Part shown: positions 53,693-62,631 of the stretch, piece after piece
Layout of the letters: each line of letters opens with the position of its first letter
Position numbering within the stretch: the first letter of the stretch is position 1
From: Candidatus Rhodoblastus alkanivorans
Lineage (GTDB): Bacteria; Pseudomonadota; Alphaproteobacteria; Rhizobiales; Beijerinckiaceae
NCBI RefSeq assembly: GCF_022760755.1
Contig: NZ_JAIVFP010000001.1
Span: 1,406,001-1,470,000, forward strand
Reading direction: 5' to 3'
Length of the DNA: 64,000 nucleotides
Notes under the pieces: model-generated
What the model saw: only the letters and a program-made list of their open reading frames with translations
Told to the model about the DNA's origin: nothing
The model's database searches: none
Made by a program: the position numbers and the translations under genes

Positions 53693-55168
53693 ATGGTCTT
53701 CAGCTCGCCCATCTTTGTCTTCCTGTTCCTGCCGCTCACGGGAATTCTCTATTTCCTCGCGCCGCGCCGCGCGCGCAACGCGATCCTGCTCCTGGCGAGC
53801 ATCGTGTTCTATGCCTGGGGCGAGCAGCTTTTCGTTTTCGTCGTGCTCGCCTCGGTCGCGGTCAACTGGCTGCTCGGGCTCCTGCTCGAATGGTTCCGGG
53901 GGCGGACGGCGTCGCGCCTGCTGATGGCCGGGGCGGTGATCGCCAATATAGGCCTGCTCGGCTTCTACAAATATTCCGGCTTTTTCGTCGCCCAGTTCAA
54001 CAGCCTGACCGCGATGGGCGGCTGGCCGGCGGTCAATTTCAACGCGCCGCATCTGCCGCTCGGCATTTCCTTCTTCACCTTCCACGCCTTGTCCTATGTC
54101 ATCGACATCTATCGGCGCGACGCCAAGGCGCAGAAAAATCCCGTCGATTTCGCGCTTTACCTCGCCTTTTTCCCGCAGCTCATCGCGGGACCGATCGTGC
54201 GCTATCACGACATCTCCGACCAGCTCACAGGGCGCAAGGAGCGGTTCGACCTCGCCGTGTCGGGCGCGGAACGGGCGCTGGCCGGATTCGGCAAGAAAAT
54301 CCTGCTCGCCAATCCGCTCGGGGAAATCGCTGACCGCGTCTTTTCCCTGCCGCACGACCAGCTTGGCGTGGGCGTCGCCTGGCTCGGCGTCGCGGCTTAC
54401 GCCTTGCAGATTTATCTCGATTTCTCGGGCTATTCTGATATGGCGATCGGCCTCGCCCGGCTGTTCGGCTTCAATTTTCTGGAGAACTTCGATTATCCCT
54501 ATCGCTCGCGCTCGATCCAGGAATTCTGGCGGCGCTGGCATATTTCGCTCTCGAATTGGTTCCGCGACTATCTCTACATTCCGCTCGGCGGCAATCGCGT
54601 CGTGGAATGGCGGGTCTGGTTCAATCTCGTTTTCGTCTTTCTGGTCTGCGGCCTTTGGCACGGCGCGAACTGGACCTTTGTGGTCTGGGGCGCGCTCCAC
54701 GGCCTTTTCCTGGTCATCGAGCGGGCGGGGTTCGGCAAGGTTCTGGCGCGCCTCCCTTCCGCGATTTCCTGGTTTTATGCGACGGCGGTCGTGACCTTCG
54801 CCTGGGTCTTTTTCCGGTCGGACGATCTCGGCGCCGCCTGGACTTTTCTTGCCGCGCTCGCCGGGCGCGGCGCTTCGGGAAGCGGCGTCGTTTCGGCCGG
54901 CGAGATGATCGATCTCCAGCTCGTCGTGACCTTCGCGCTCGGCGCGGCGGCGTCGCTTGGCGCCTTCACTTGGCTCACGGCGGACTGGCGCCTCCGCGCC
55001 AAACAGTCGCGCGGCGAGATTCATCCAGGGATAGACACTTTGCGTATTGGTTCCGAAGGAACGACAATCCTGGTCGTGCGCCTTGGTTTGCTGGTCGCCA
55101 TCGCGGTCTTCGCCTGCGCGCGCATGGCGACCGGCGCCTATAATCCCTTCATCTATTTCCGGTTCTGA
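53693..55168 (+). CDS. MBOAT-family O-acyltransferase (AlgI-like)
   Basis: A polytopic inner-membrane acyltransferase that moves acetyl groups across the membrane for exopolysaccharide O-acetylation. It is 491 aa, with about ten membrane helices. The MBOAT core is recognisable: SFFTFHALSYVIDIYRRD near 124, FWRRWHISLSNWFRDYLYIP near 278-297, and the catalytic His in CGLWHGANWTFVVWG near 322. The C-terminal third diverges from AlgI. It is followed at 3 bp by an AlgX/AlgJ-like partner. No polysaccharide synthase is adjacent, so the polymer is unknown. Confidence 0.92.
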   Translation: MVFSSPIFVFLFLPLTGILYFLAPRRARNAILLLASIVFYAWGEQLFVFVVLASVAVNWLLGLLLEWFRGRTASRLLMAGAVIANIGLLGFYKYSGFFVAQFNSLTAMGGWPAVNFNAPHLPLGISFFTFHALSYVIDIYRRDAKAQKNPVDFALYLAFFPQLIAGPIVRYHDISDQLTGRKERFDLAVSGAERALAGFGKKILLANPLGEIADRVFSLPHDQLGVGVAWLGVAAYALQIYLDFSGYSDMAIGLARLFGFNFLENFDYPYRSRSIQEFWRRWHISLSNWFRDYLYIPLGGNRVVEWRVWFNLVFVFLVCGLWHGANWTFVVWGALHGLFLVIERAGFGKVLARLPSAISWFYATAVVTFAWVFFRSDDLGAAWTFLAALAGRGASGSGVVSAGEMIDLQLVVTFALGAAASLGAFTWLTADWRLRAKQSRGEIHPGIDTLRIGSEGTTILVVRLGLLVAIAVFACARMATGAYNPFIYFRF

Positions 55169-55170
55169 CC

Positions 55171-56286
55171 ATGCGACTCACCATCGACCGCGCGCGCGCC
55201 GCCAAGCTTTATGGCCTGCTTCTGCTGGGCTTCTGCGCCGTCGCCACCTCCCTCGGCGGCCTCCTCACCTTCGCCGGCAACCCTGACCCTCTGGCGAACG
55301 AGAAGCGGCGGCTGGCGCGGCTGGAATTTCCCACGAGCCTCGCGCAATGGCAAAAATTTCCAAAAAATTTCGACGCCTTTTTCAGCGACAATTTCGGCTT
55401 CCGCACCGCGCTGATCCGGCTCGATTCCAAAGTGTCGCTGGCCTTTCTCGGACGCCTGCCGAGCGAGCGCGTCGTAACTGGGAAGAAGGATTGGCTGTTT
55501 TTCGCCGGCGAACATTCGATCGAGCTTTACCAGAACGCCCTCCCACTCAGCGCCAGCGATCTCGCCGTCATGCGCGAGCGCATCGCCGGAAGGCGCGACC
55601 GCCTCGCCGCCAAGGGCATCGGCTATGAATTCGTGATCGCGCCCGACAAGCACACGATCTATCCCGAATATATGCTCGACCGTTTCCTGCGCAGGTCGCG
55701 GCCGTCGCAATATTCGCAGACCATGGAAATGGCGAAGGAAGCGAAACTGCCGGTGGTCGATCTGCGCCCGGTTCTGCTCGCGGCCAAGCCCCACGGCCTG
55801 GTCTATCTGCGCGACGACACCCATTGGAACGACATCGGCGCCGCGCTGGCGATGGGGCCGATTCTTGCGGGCATGGCGCCGAAATTCCAATTTCCCCCGC
55901 CGTCCGTGACGGGAAAGGATTTCGAGATGAAATCCCTTCCCACTGGGGACCTCGCCGAAATGGCGCTCATCAACCGCCGCGAAACCGCGCCTGTGCGCAA
56001 GGAATCAAGCCTGCCGTGCAAATTCGAGGTCACCGAAAAGGACTGGGATTCGGCCGGCCGCAAGTTGCATACCCGCACCCATTGTCCCGGAAAGAAGGGC
56101 AAGCTCCTGTTCATTCACGATTCCTTCGGCGACGCCCTGGTTCCTCTCTTGGCTGCGCGATTCGGCGACATGTACGCCCTGTGGATCAGGCCGACCGACC
56201 AGCAGTTCGACATTCTGGTGGCGCAGGAAAAACCCGATTTCGTGCTGGAGGAGCGGGCCGAGCGCAATCTGTCGTCCGAGCCGTAA
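55171..56286 (+). CDS. AlgX/AlgJ-like SGNH acetyltransferase
   Basis: The periplasmic partner that would transfer the acetyl group from the MBOAT protein to a polysaccharide. It is 371 aa. An N-terminal membrane anchor (LYGLLLLGFCAVATSLGGLL) precedes the SGNH-like domain: WLFFAGE near 108, APDKHTIYPE near 158, the catalytic Asp-His pair in RDDTHWND at 214-221, and the nucleophile serine in IHDSFGDAL near 315. The tight 2 bp spacing to the MBOAT gene supports a two-component acetylation system. Confidence 0.88.
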   Translation: MRLTIDRARAAKLYGLLLLGFCAVATSLGGLLTFAGNPDPLANEKRRLARLEFPTSLAQWQKFPKNFDAFFSDNFGFRTALIRLDSKVSLAFLGRLPSERVVTGKKDWLFFAGEHSIELYQNALPLSASDLAVMRERIAGRRDRLAAKGIGYEFVIAPDKHTIYPEYMLDRFLRRSRPSQYSQTMEMAKEAKLPVVDLRPVLLAAKPHGLVYLRDDTHWNDIGAALAMGPILAGMAPKFQFPPPSVTGKDFEMKSLPTGDLAEMALINRRETAPVRKESSLPCKFEVTEKDWDSAGRKLHTRTHCPGKKGKLLFIHDSFGDALVPLLAARFGDMYALWIRPTDQQFDILVAQEKPDFVLEERAERNLSSEP

Positions 56287-56355
56287 GGCGGCGTGCGAAA
56301 AAGTGGATGCCGGTTTTTCGCAAAAAAGCTGCGAAAACAGAGGAATTCAAGTCTT

Positions 56356-57252
56356 TCAAAGCCCGCGCGCCCAGGCGGGGCGCAGGGGCGCCGTCTCCGG
56401 CGCAGCCAGCGCCGCGCGCAATTGGTCGAGCAGGCGCGCCTTGTCGGCGCCGAGCGTTCCCTTCAGCACCAGCCAGTTGGAGGCGTGATCGCTGCGGAAG
56501 ATCGTGCGCTTCAGCTCCAGCGCCGAAACGAACCGCTCCATTTCCCCGATCAGGCCCAGAATGTCGAGCGGCGCGAAATCGGGAAAATTCGCGCGCAGGC
56601 GCACCTCGCCCTTGGGAAAGCTGACCACCAGGGTCGAGAGAAATTCCGGCTGCGCCGCATTCATCAGCCGCGCCGAATTGGTAGCGTGTTTCACGCTGAG
56701 CGTTGACCCGCCGAGGCCGTTGAGGATCATTACCGAACGCTTGATCCCAGCCTCGCGCAGCTTTGCCAGCGCGTCGAGGGTCGAAGAGAAAGTCTCGCCC
56801 TTGTTGATCCGGGCAAGGACCTCGTCGTCGCCGGATTCGGCGCCGACATAGACCAGCGACAGGCCGAGTTCGGCCAGCTCCCGCAATTCCGCGACGGATT
56901 TTTTTGCGACATTGCGCGGCAGGCAATAGCTCGACACCCGCCGCACCCCCGGCAAGGCGTCGCGGATCGCGTTCAGCGCCGCGATAAGCCGGCGGGTCGA
57001 AAGGGTCATGGCGTCGCCGTCGGCAAGAAAGACTCGCTTGACCGAATCGCCAAAGGTTTCGCCGCAGCGCCTGAGGCTTTCGAGCACTTCGGCCTCGTCG
57101 CGCGGACGAAATTTTTTCTGCGGCGCGGTGTACATTTCGCAGAATGTGCAACGGTTCCACGAACAGCCGTCGGTCACGGGGAGAATCAGCGAATCGGCCT
57201 CGCTCGGCGGGCGATAGACGGGTTCGACATAACGGATGGGAAAGGCGTCCAT
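56356..57252 (-). CDS. Radical SAM protein with CX4CX2C motif
   Basis: A radical S-adenosylmethionine enzyme. The [4Fe-4S] ligands are Cys30, Cys35 and Cys38 in DGCSWNRCTFCEMY, which is CX4CX2C rather than CX3CX2C. The partial TIM barrel follows, with FLADGDAMTL near 75 (a SAM-contact GxDG-like block) and VYVGAESGDDEVL near 132-144. No extra cluster-binding or B12 domain is visible in 298 aa. It converges on the AlgX-like gene and diverges from xoxF across 121 bp. The substrate is unknown. Confidence 0.85.
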   Translation of the reverse strand: MDAFPIRYVEPVYRPPSEADSLILPVTDGCSWNRCTFCEMYTAPQKKFRPRDEAEVLESLRRCGETFGDSVKRVFLADGDAMTLSTRRLIAALNAIRDALPGVRRVSSYCLPRNVAKKSVAELRELAELGLSLVYVGAESGDDEVLARINKGETFSSTLDALAKLREAGIKRSVMILNGLGGSTLSVKHATNSARLMNAAQPEFLSTLVVSFPKGEVRLRANFPDFAPLDILGLIGEMERFVSALELKRTIFRSDHASNWLVLKGTLGADKARLLDQLRAALAAPETAPLRPAWARGL

Positions 57253-57373
57253 GAGCGTCGCGGCGTTGAAATTTGAGACGAAACTAAACCGGGACGCGCG
57301 CCAAAGCCAGAGCGTCCGCGCTTGACCGGGGTCCGGACGAGGGGGGATAAATTCTGCCCCGCGGAGGAAACGA

Positions 57374-59158
57374 ATGCGAATCGTTCAGGCCCTTTTTTTC
57401 CTGATGGCCATTTGCGCGCTCGCGGCGCCGGGGCGCGCCGCGCCCTCCATGCCGGGCGAATGGGCGATTCAGGGGGGGAATTACGCCAACAACCGCTATT
57501 CGCCGCTCGACCAGATCAACGCCGGCAATGTCGCGCGCCTGCGCCCCGTGTGGACCTTTTCGACCGGCGTGCTGCGCGGCCACGAAGGCGCGCCCCTCGT
57601 CGTCGGCGACGTGATGTATCTGGTCACGCCCTTTCCCAACATCGTCTATGCCCTCGACCTCGACGACGACGGCAGAATTTTGTGGAAATACGAGCCCAAA
57701 CAGGACCCGGACGTCGCCGCCGTGATGTGCTGCGACACCGTGAATCGCGGGCTCGCCTTTGCCGACGGCATGATTTTCCTCCACCAGGCCGACACGACTC
57801 TCGTCGCCCTCGACGCGCGCACCGGCAAAGTGGCGTGGAAGGCGGTCAATGGCGATCCGAAGAATGGCGAAACCGGCACGGCGACCGTGCTGCCGGTCAA
57901 GGACAAGGTCATCATCGGCGTTTCCGGCGGCGAATTCGGGGTGCGCTGCCATCTTTCGGCCTATGAGATCAAGACCGGCAAGCTCGCCTGGCGGGCCTAT
58001 TCGGAAGGGCCGGACGATTCCCTGCTGGTCGATCCGCAGAAGACCACGGAACTCGGCAAGCCGATCGGCAAGGATTCCAGCCTCAAGACCTGGAAGGGCG
58101 ATCAATGGAAGACGGGCGGCGGCTGCGCCTGGGGCTGGACCTCCTATGACCCTGACCTCAACGTGATCTATTACGGAACCGGCAATCCCTCGACCTGGAA
58201 CCCGGAGCAGCGGCCGGGAGACAATAAATGGGCGACGACCATTTTCGCCCGCGATCCCGACACCGGCATGGCCAAATGGGTCTATCAGATGACCCCCCAT
58301 GACGAATGGGATTATGACGGCGTCAATGAAATGCAGCTCGTCGATCAGAAATTCGACGGCGTCACCCGCAAGCTTCTCGTCCATTTCGACCGCAACGGCT
58401 TCGCCTATACGCTCGACCGCGCCACCGGCGAATTGCTGCTCGCGGAAAAATACGATCCGACCGTCAATTGGGCGAGCGGGATCGACATGAACAAGGCCAG
58501 CCCGAATTACGGCCGGCCGATCAGGGTGAAGAAATATTCGACCGAGGCGCAGGGCGAGGACGTCGTCACCAGGGGAATCTGCCCCGGCTCGCTGGGGACC
58601 AAGGACGAGCAGCCTTCCGCCTTCTCGCCGAAGACCGGCCTGTTCTATGTGCCGACCAATCATATCTGCATGGATTACGAGCCCTTCCATGTGCATTACA
58701 CGCCGGGCCTGCCTTTTGTCGGCGCGACCCTGACGCTCTATCCGCCGCCGGGGGAGCGCGATACCGGCAATTTCATCGCCTGGGACGCGGCGAAGGGAAA
58801 AATCGTGTGGTCGGACCCCGAGCCGTTCTCGGTATGGTCCGGCGCGCTGGCGACAGCCGGCGACGTGGTGTTTTACGGCACGCTCGACGGCTATCTGAAG
58901 GCGGTGGACGCGCGCACCGGCAAGCTGCTCTACAAGTTCAAGACGCCGTCCGGCATTGTCGGCGATGTCATGACCTATATGCACAAGGGCCGGCAATATC
59001 TCGCCGTCCTGTCCGGGATAGGCGGCTGGGCCGGCATCGGTCTCGCGGCGGGACTGACCAATTCCCATGACGGCGCCGGCGCGGTCGGCGGCTATCGCGC
59101 GCTCGACCAATATGTCGCTCCGGGCGGCGTGCTGACCGTTTTTGCTTTGGCGAAATGA
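57374..59158 (+). CDS. xoxF: Lanthanide-type PQQ methanol dehydrogenase XoxF
   Basis: A periplasmic PQQ alcohol dehydrogenase that oxidises methanol. It is 594 aa with a signal peptide to about residue 23. The eight-bladed propeller markers are present: the adjacent disulfide Cys119-Cys120 (AVMCCDTV), Glu187 (GGEFGVR), GGGCAWGW near 248, and the active-site block [11 protein letters not shown]. There Asp313 is the catalytic base and Asp315 is the extra carboxylate that marks lanthanide-dependent enzymes; calcium MxaF has Ala at that place. No xoxG, xoxJ or mxa genes are adjacent, so the cytochrome partner lies elsewhere. Confidence 0.93.
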   Translation: MRIVQALFFLMAICALAAPGRAAPSMPGEWAIQGGNYANNRYSPLDQINAGNVARLRPVWTFSTGVLRGHEGAPLVVGDVMYLVTPFPNIVYALDLDDDGRILWKYEPKQDPDVAAVMCCDTVNRGLAFADGMIFLHQADTTLVALDARTGKVAWKAVNGDPKNGETGTATVLPVKDKVIIGVSGGEFGVRCHLSAYEIKTGKLAWRAYSEGPDDSLLVDPQKTTELGKPIGKDSSLKTWKGDQWKTGGGCAWGWTSYDPDLNVIYYGTGNPSTWNPEQRPGDNKWATTIFARDPDTGMAKWVYQMTPHDEWDYDGVNEMQLVDQKFDGVTRKLLVHFDRNGFAYTLDRATGELLLAEKYDPTVNWASGIDMNKASPNYGRPIRVKKYSTEAQGEDVVTRGICPGSLGTKDEQPSAFSPKTGLFYVPTNHICMDYEPFHVHYTPGLPFVGATLTLYPPPGERDTGNFIAWDAAKGKIVWSDPEPFSVWSGALATAGDVVFYGTLDGYLKAVDARTGKLLYKFKTPSGIVGDVMTYMHKGRQYLAVLSGIGGWAGIGLAAGLTNSHDGAGAVGGYRALDQYVAPGGVLTVFALAK

Positions 59159-59273
59159 TGCATTTCCGCAAGATTGCTTCGCAATCCGCGGAAAGGCGAT
59201 GGCACGAAAATCCTTTGGATCGCGAGGGGATTTTCGCGCCAACGGAATACGAATTCCGCCGGAATTCGTACGA

Positions 59274-59852
59274 TCAGAGCCCGGCCTTTTTCAGGGCGTC
59301 ATGGATGCGGGTCTGGAACAGGCTGTCGTCGCCCTTGGCGAGGGGCTCGACATTTTGCGCCACAGCGTCGCAAAGGGCCTCGACCCAGGGCTTTTCGGCC
59401 TTGGCGAAATCGCTCAGCACATAGGCATGGACCAGAGCCTTGTCGCCGGGATGGCCGATGCCGAGCCGCACCCGGCGATAGGCGCCGCCCAGATGAGCGG
59501 TGATCGAGCGCAGGCCATTGTGGCCGGCGTCGCCGCCGCCGCGCTTGACCCTGACCTTTCCGGGCGCGAGGTCGAGTTCGTCGTGCAGCACGACAATGTC
59601 CTCGACCGCAATCTTGTGGAAGCGCGCGGCTTCGGCCACGGCGCGGCCGCTCTCGTTCATGTAGGTCTCGGGCTTCAGGAGCAGCGCGCGCTCGGGGCCG
59701 ATGCGCGCCTCGCTGACGTCGCCCTGGAATTTGCGACGGAACGGCGCGGCGCCATGGGCGCGGGCGATGGCGTCGAGCGCCATGAAGCCGATATTATGCC
59801 GGTTGCCGGCATAGCTTTTTCCGGGATTGCCCAAACCAACCAGGAGCAGCAT
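59274..59852 (-). CDS. pth: Peptidyl-tRNA hydrolase
   Basis: Recycles peptidyl-tRNA dropped from ribosomes. It is 192 aa from this start. Active-site residues are visible: Asn9 in GLGNPGK, His19 in [12 protein letters not shown], Asn in PETYMNESG near 64, and Asp in VVLHDELDL near 90. The start at 59852 gives [11 protein letters not shown], the usual N-terminus; an ATG 12 nt earlier is also possible. It follows rplY after a terminator-like hairpin, the common rplY-pth pairing. Confidence 0.95.
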   Translation of the reverse strand: MLLLVGLGNPGKSYAGNRHNIGFMALDAIARAHGAAPFRRKFQGDVSEARIGPERALLLKPETYMNESGRAVAEAARFHKIAVEDIVVLHDELDLAPGKVRVKRGGGDAGHNGLRSITAHLGGAYRRVRLGIGHPGDKALVHAYVLSDFAKAEKPWVEALCDAVAQNVEPLAKGDDSLFQTRIHDALKKAGL

Positions 59853-59875
59853 GGAAAAGCGCATCCGAAAAAGGA

Positions 59876-59900
59876 ACCGCCCGCTTGAAAGGCGGGCGGT
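59876..59900 (-). terminator. Hairpin terminator/attenuator between rplY and pth
   Basis: ACCGCCCGC-N7-GCGGGCGGT is followed on the minus strand by TTCCTTTTT, immediately before the pth start. It should end most rplY transcripts and let a fraction continue into pth. Confidence 0.65.
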
Positions 59901-59921
59901 GAGACATTTGCGAGGGGCGGC

Positions 59922-60563
59922 TTACTTCTTGCCGCCCTTGGCCGGAGCGGCCGCCGCCGCGGCGGCCGCAGCGGCTTCCGCCTCCGCCGCCGCCGCGCCG
60001 CCGGCCGGCGGCGCGATCGTGGCGATGGTGAAGTTCGACTTGTCCACCGGCGCGCAATTGGCCGGCAGGCTCAGCGCCTGGATGTGCACCGAATCGTTGA
60101 AGTCCAGGCCGGTGAGATCGACCATGATGGCTTCCGGAATATTGTCGCCCGGAACCATCATTTCCACCGTATGGCGCACGATGTTCAGCGAACCGCCGCG
60201 CTTGATGCCGGGCGCCGCCTCGTGGTTGCTGAAATGGACCGGCACGGCGACCTTGATCTTCTGGCCCGCCTTCAGGCGCAGGAAATCGACATGCATCGGC
60301 GTGTCGCGCACGACATCGAGCTGATAGTCGCGCGGAATGGCGCGCTCGCTCTTGCCGTCGATATCGATTTCGAAGATCGTGGTCAGGAAGTGACCCGCAT
60401 AGACCAGCTTGTGAAGGTCGCGGTAGGAAAGCGAAATCGGCGTCGCCGCTTCGCCGCCGCCATAGATGACGGCTGGAATTCTGCCCTCACGGCGAACGCT
60501 GCGGGCGGCCCCCTTGCCGGTCCCACTGCGAACCGTGGCGGCGAGTTTCTTGATCTCGGCCAT
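59922..60563 (-). CDS. rplY: 50S ribosomal protein L25 (CTC form)
   Basis: Binds 5S rRNA in the large subunit; the long form carries a general-stress (CTC) C-terminal domain. It is 213 aa. The L25 domain covers about residues 1-95 ([20 protein letters not shown], then [17 protein letters not shown] at the junction), followed by the TL5-type beta domain. The tail is an alanine run ending [12 protein letters not shown] precedes the ATG at 60563, which gives [12 protein letters not shown]. Upstream frame extension is not supported. Confidence 0.95.
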   Translation of the reverse strand: MAEIKKLAATVRSGTGKGAARSVRREGRIPAVIYGGGEAATPISLSYRDLHKLVYAGHFLTTIFEIDIDGKSERAIPRDYQLDVVRDTPMHVDFLRLKAGQKIKVAVPVHFSNHEAAPGIKRGGSLNIVRHTVEMMVPGDNIPEAIMVDLTGLDFNDSVHIQALSLPANCAPVDKSNFTIATIAPPAGGAAAAEAEAAAAAAAAAAPAKGGKK

Positions 60564-60829
60564 AGGTTCAATCCTTTTTGAGATGTTCGCGCCCACGCCT
60601 CCAGGGGTGTCGGAAACGGGCGCGAAGCCGGGCTTATAGAGACGGAAGGCCGGAAAGGCAAGGGCGGCGGGGCGTTCAAAGGATCGGACGGCGGTCGGCG
60701 CAAGGTCTTCGGCGGAAATTTCGCGAACGTGCGACGCAACGGTGACGCTCAGGCTCGTTTCCTGATTTATCATGAAAGTTTCAGCTTTCCATCGCAATGG
60801 AGCCAAATTTCGAGCGGAAGCTTCCGCGC

Positions 60830-60865
60830 TTCTTCCCAAGTGGAGGATTCTTCCCAAGTGGAGGA
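60830..60865. repeat. Perfect 18-bp tandem duplication
   Basis: TTCTTCCCAAGTGGAGGA occurs twice in direct succession (60830-60847, 60848-60865) with no mismatch, indicating a recent duplication. Confidence 0.9.
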
Positions 60866-60883
60866 AGCATCGATGCGCTCTGC

Positions 60884-60917
60884 CAAGAAACGCATGCGTG
60901 CAAGAAACGCATTCGTG
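60884..60917. repeat. 17-bp tandem duplication
   Basis: CAAGAAACGCATGCGTG (60884-60900) is followed directly by the same sequence with one change, CAAGAAACGCATTCGTG (60901-60917). It lies 18 bp after the other duplication. Confidence 0.85.
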
Positions 60918-61285
60918 TCGGTAGTCCGCCGCTCGTCCTTCCAAGCAGCGCGGGATTGGCGCTGGCTCAACACCCAAATGAAATGGCGCCCAACGGCCTG
61001 GGTCCGCCACAGCGGACGACGGCCATGAATGCAGGCGCTCTGGGAATTTCCTCGGGGCGCGGCGCGCGTCCGTTTGTCGTAATCCCTGATCCGGCGACTG
61101 CCGGGGGCGTCGCCGGAGTTCGGCCGGGCGTCGCGCCACTCGACCGCCGCCTTCGCGCGGCGCCGTCGATCGAAACGATGGTTGATCGGGCGGTCAGTGC
61201 GCGGATCCCGAACGGGTGTTGCGGGGCGCCGCCCTGCGCGGCGCCCGGATCGTCCCATTATCCCCGGCGAAAAAGGAGACGCATC

Positions 61286-61528
61286 ATGAAAATGATCTTG
61301 ACCTCCGCTCTTACATCGGGCCTGATTTTCGCCTTGGGCGCGGGCGCCGCAGTGGCGGCTCCGCAGGCCCTAAGGTCCGTGGACTATGAGCGCGAGATGC
61401 GCGCCGGAGCGGAGCAAAGTGTGTTGGTTCCTGACTGCGTTCGCGCCAATGGCGCGCAGATCCTGACCGGCTTCGCCGCCCCCGGCGATTATCTCTCGCG
61501 CACGACCGGCGAGTTTTGCGAGCGCTGA
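61286..61528 (+). CDS. Small exported protein of unknown function
   Basis: Not recognised. It is 80 aa: a Sec signal peptide (MKMILTSALTSGLIFALGAG to about AVAAP at residue 25) and a 55-residue mature part with two cysteines (VPDCVRA and GEFCER) that could form one disulfide. AGGAG precedes the ATG and a strong terminator follows 19 bp after the stop, so it is probably a real monocistronic gene. Mature composition is mixed, with no metal-binding cluster. Function unknown. Confidence 0.7.
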   Translation: MKMILTSALTSGLIFALGAGAAVAAPQALRSVDYEREMRAGAEQSVLVPDCVRANGAQILTGFAAPGDYLSRTTGEFCER

Positions 61529-61546
61529 GCCCCGCCAGCGAAGAAG

Positions 61547-61568
61547 AAGGCCCCGCAGCCGGGGCCTT
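61547..61568 (+). terminator. Terminator of the small exported protein gene
   Basis: A perfect 9 bp stem, AAGGCCCCG-CAGC-CGGGGCCTT, is followed by TTTTC, giving a T5 run from the stem end. Confidence 0.88.
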
Positions 61569-61738
61569 TTTCGACTCTGGTTCAACGCAAATGGGGCTTC
61601 CGGTCCGATCCGCCCCTCGCCGGCTTCGCGTCGGAATTTTTTCCATAACGGCGGGCGACGCTGGCGATGGCGCCAATCGCGGTGAAGCCGTATATTTGCC
61701 CCCGGTCAATGGGTGAGCCCAGGCTTTGGGAGGCGGCG

Positions 61739-62572
61739 ATGGAACCGAATAACGCCATTTCTCGTCACTACGCCCATGGCTCGCTGGAACACGCGATCTT
61801 TGCCGCTTTATCCGCCTCCGGCAAGAACCTGTCGGCGCTTTCCGTCGATGATCTGGCGCCCGTGGATGAATTCCATATCGGCGGCCGCCAGGCGACGGTC
61901 GATCTTGCGGCGCAAGCGGGTTTCGCGCGGGGATCGCGTCTGCTGGATATCGGCTGCGGCCTCGGCGGCGCCTCGCGTTATTTCGCGGCGGAACTCGGAT
62001 GCCGGGTGACGGGCGTCGATCTGACCGAGGAATATGTCAATGTCGCGCGCGCACTCGCGGAGCGCGTCGGACTGGCGCCCCGGGTGAGCTACCGGATCGG
62101 CAGCGCGCTCGCTCTCCCCTTCGCGCCGCAGGCCTTTGACGGCGGCTATATGCTCCATGTCGGGATGAACATCGATGACAAGCAGAAGCTTTTCTCCGAG
62201 GCGCGCCGCGTGATCGCGCCCGGCGGAATCTTCGCGATCTATGATGTGATGCGCGAGCCGGGCGCAGGCGAAACCGCTTTTCCCGTTCCCTGGGCGTCGC
62301 ACGCCGGAATGAGCCATATCGAAAGCGCCGCAACCTACCGCGGCCTGTTGGAGGAGGCCGGATTCGCCGTCGAAAAGGAGCGGAGCCGAGCCGATTTCGC
62401 GCTCGACGTCTTCCGGCGGATGCAGGCGCCCGCGGCCGCGGGCGGAGGCCAGCCCTCGCTTGGCCTCCATATCCTTATGGGGGCGACCACGCCGCAGAAA
62501 ATCGCCAACACGATCGCCGGCCTGGAGCAGGGCCTGATCGCGCCGATGGAAATGATCAGCCGCGTCCGCTGA
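61739..62572 (+). CDS. SAM-dependent methyltransferase (UbiE/sarcosine methyltransferase-like)
   Basis: A class I methyltransferase. Motif I is LLDIGCGLGGASRYFA at about residues 66-81, the acidic strand-2 end is TGVDLTEEYV near 91, motif II is GGYMLHVGMNIDD near 132, and motif III is RVIAPGGIFAIYDVMRE near 155. The C-terminal region (LHILMGATTPQKIANTIAGL) is typical of the group annotated as UbiE- or dimethylglycine-methyltransferase-like. It is 277 aa. GGGAGG 4-5 nt upstream fixes the start at 61739. It stands alone; the acceptor is unknown. Confidence 0.85.
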   Translation: MEPNNAISRHYAHGSLEHAIFAALSASGKNLSALSVDDLAPVDEFHIGGRQATVDLAAQAGFARGSRLLDIGCGLGGASRYFAAELGCRVTGVDLTEEYVNVARALAERVGLAPRVSYRIGSALALPFAPQAFDGGYMLHVGMNIDDKQKLFSEARRVIAPGGIFAIYDVMREPGAGETAFPVPWASHAGMSHIESAATYRGLLEEAGFAVEKERSRADFALDVFRRMQAPAAAGGGQPSLGLHILMGATTPQKIANTIAGLEQGLIAPMEMISRVR

Positions 62573-62598
62573 CGCCTCCGGCTTCGCCGGATGGAAAG

Positions 62599-62622
62599 AC
62601 CCCGCCCGCGAAGGGGCGGGGT
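62599..62622. terminator. Bidirectional terminator between the methyltransferase and TonB receptor genes
   Basis: ACCCCGCCC-N6-GGGCGGGGT is followed on the plus strand by TTTT and preceded by GAAAG, which reads CTTTC on the minus strand. The two convergent genes end 26 bp and 9 bp from it. Confidence 0.8.
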
Positions 62623-62631
62623 TTTCGGCGA

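Larger units (their letters stand above)
60564..61285. other. Long intergenic region with short tandem duplications
   Basis: This is 722 bp with no supportable gene. The plus-strand frame upstream of the gene at 61286 is open, but its sequence is low-complexity Pro/Arg/Gly without a ribosome binding site. Two tandem duplications (60830-60865 and 60884-60917) are listed separately. The rplY promoter should lie in the left 150 bp. Confidence 0.5.

Noticed and set aside
60797..61285. 163-residue N-terminal extension of the small exported protein
   Set aside because: The extension would bury a clear signal peptide and ribosome binding site and contains the tandem duplications.
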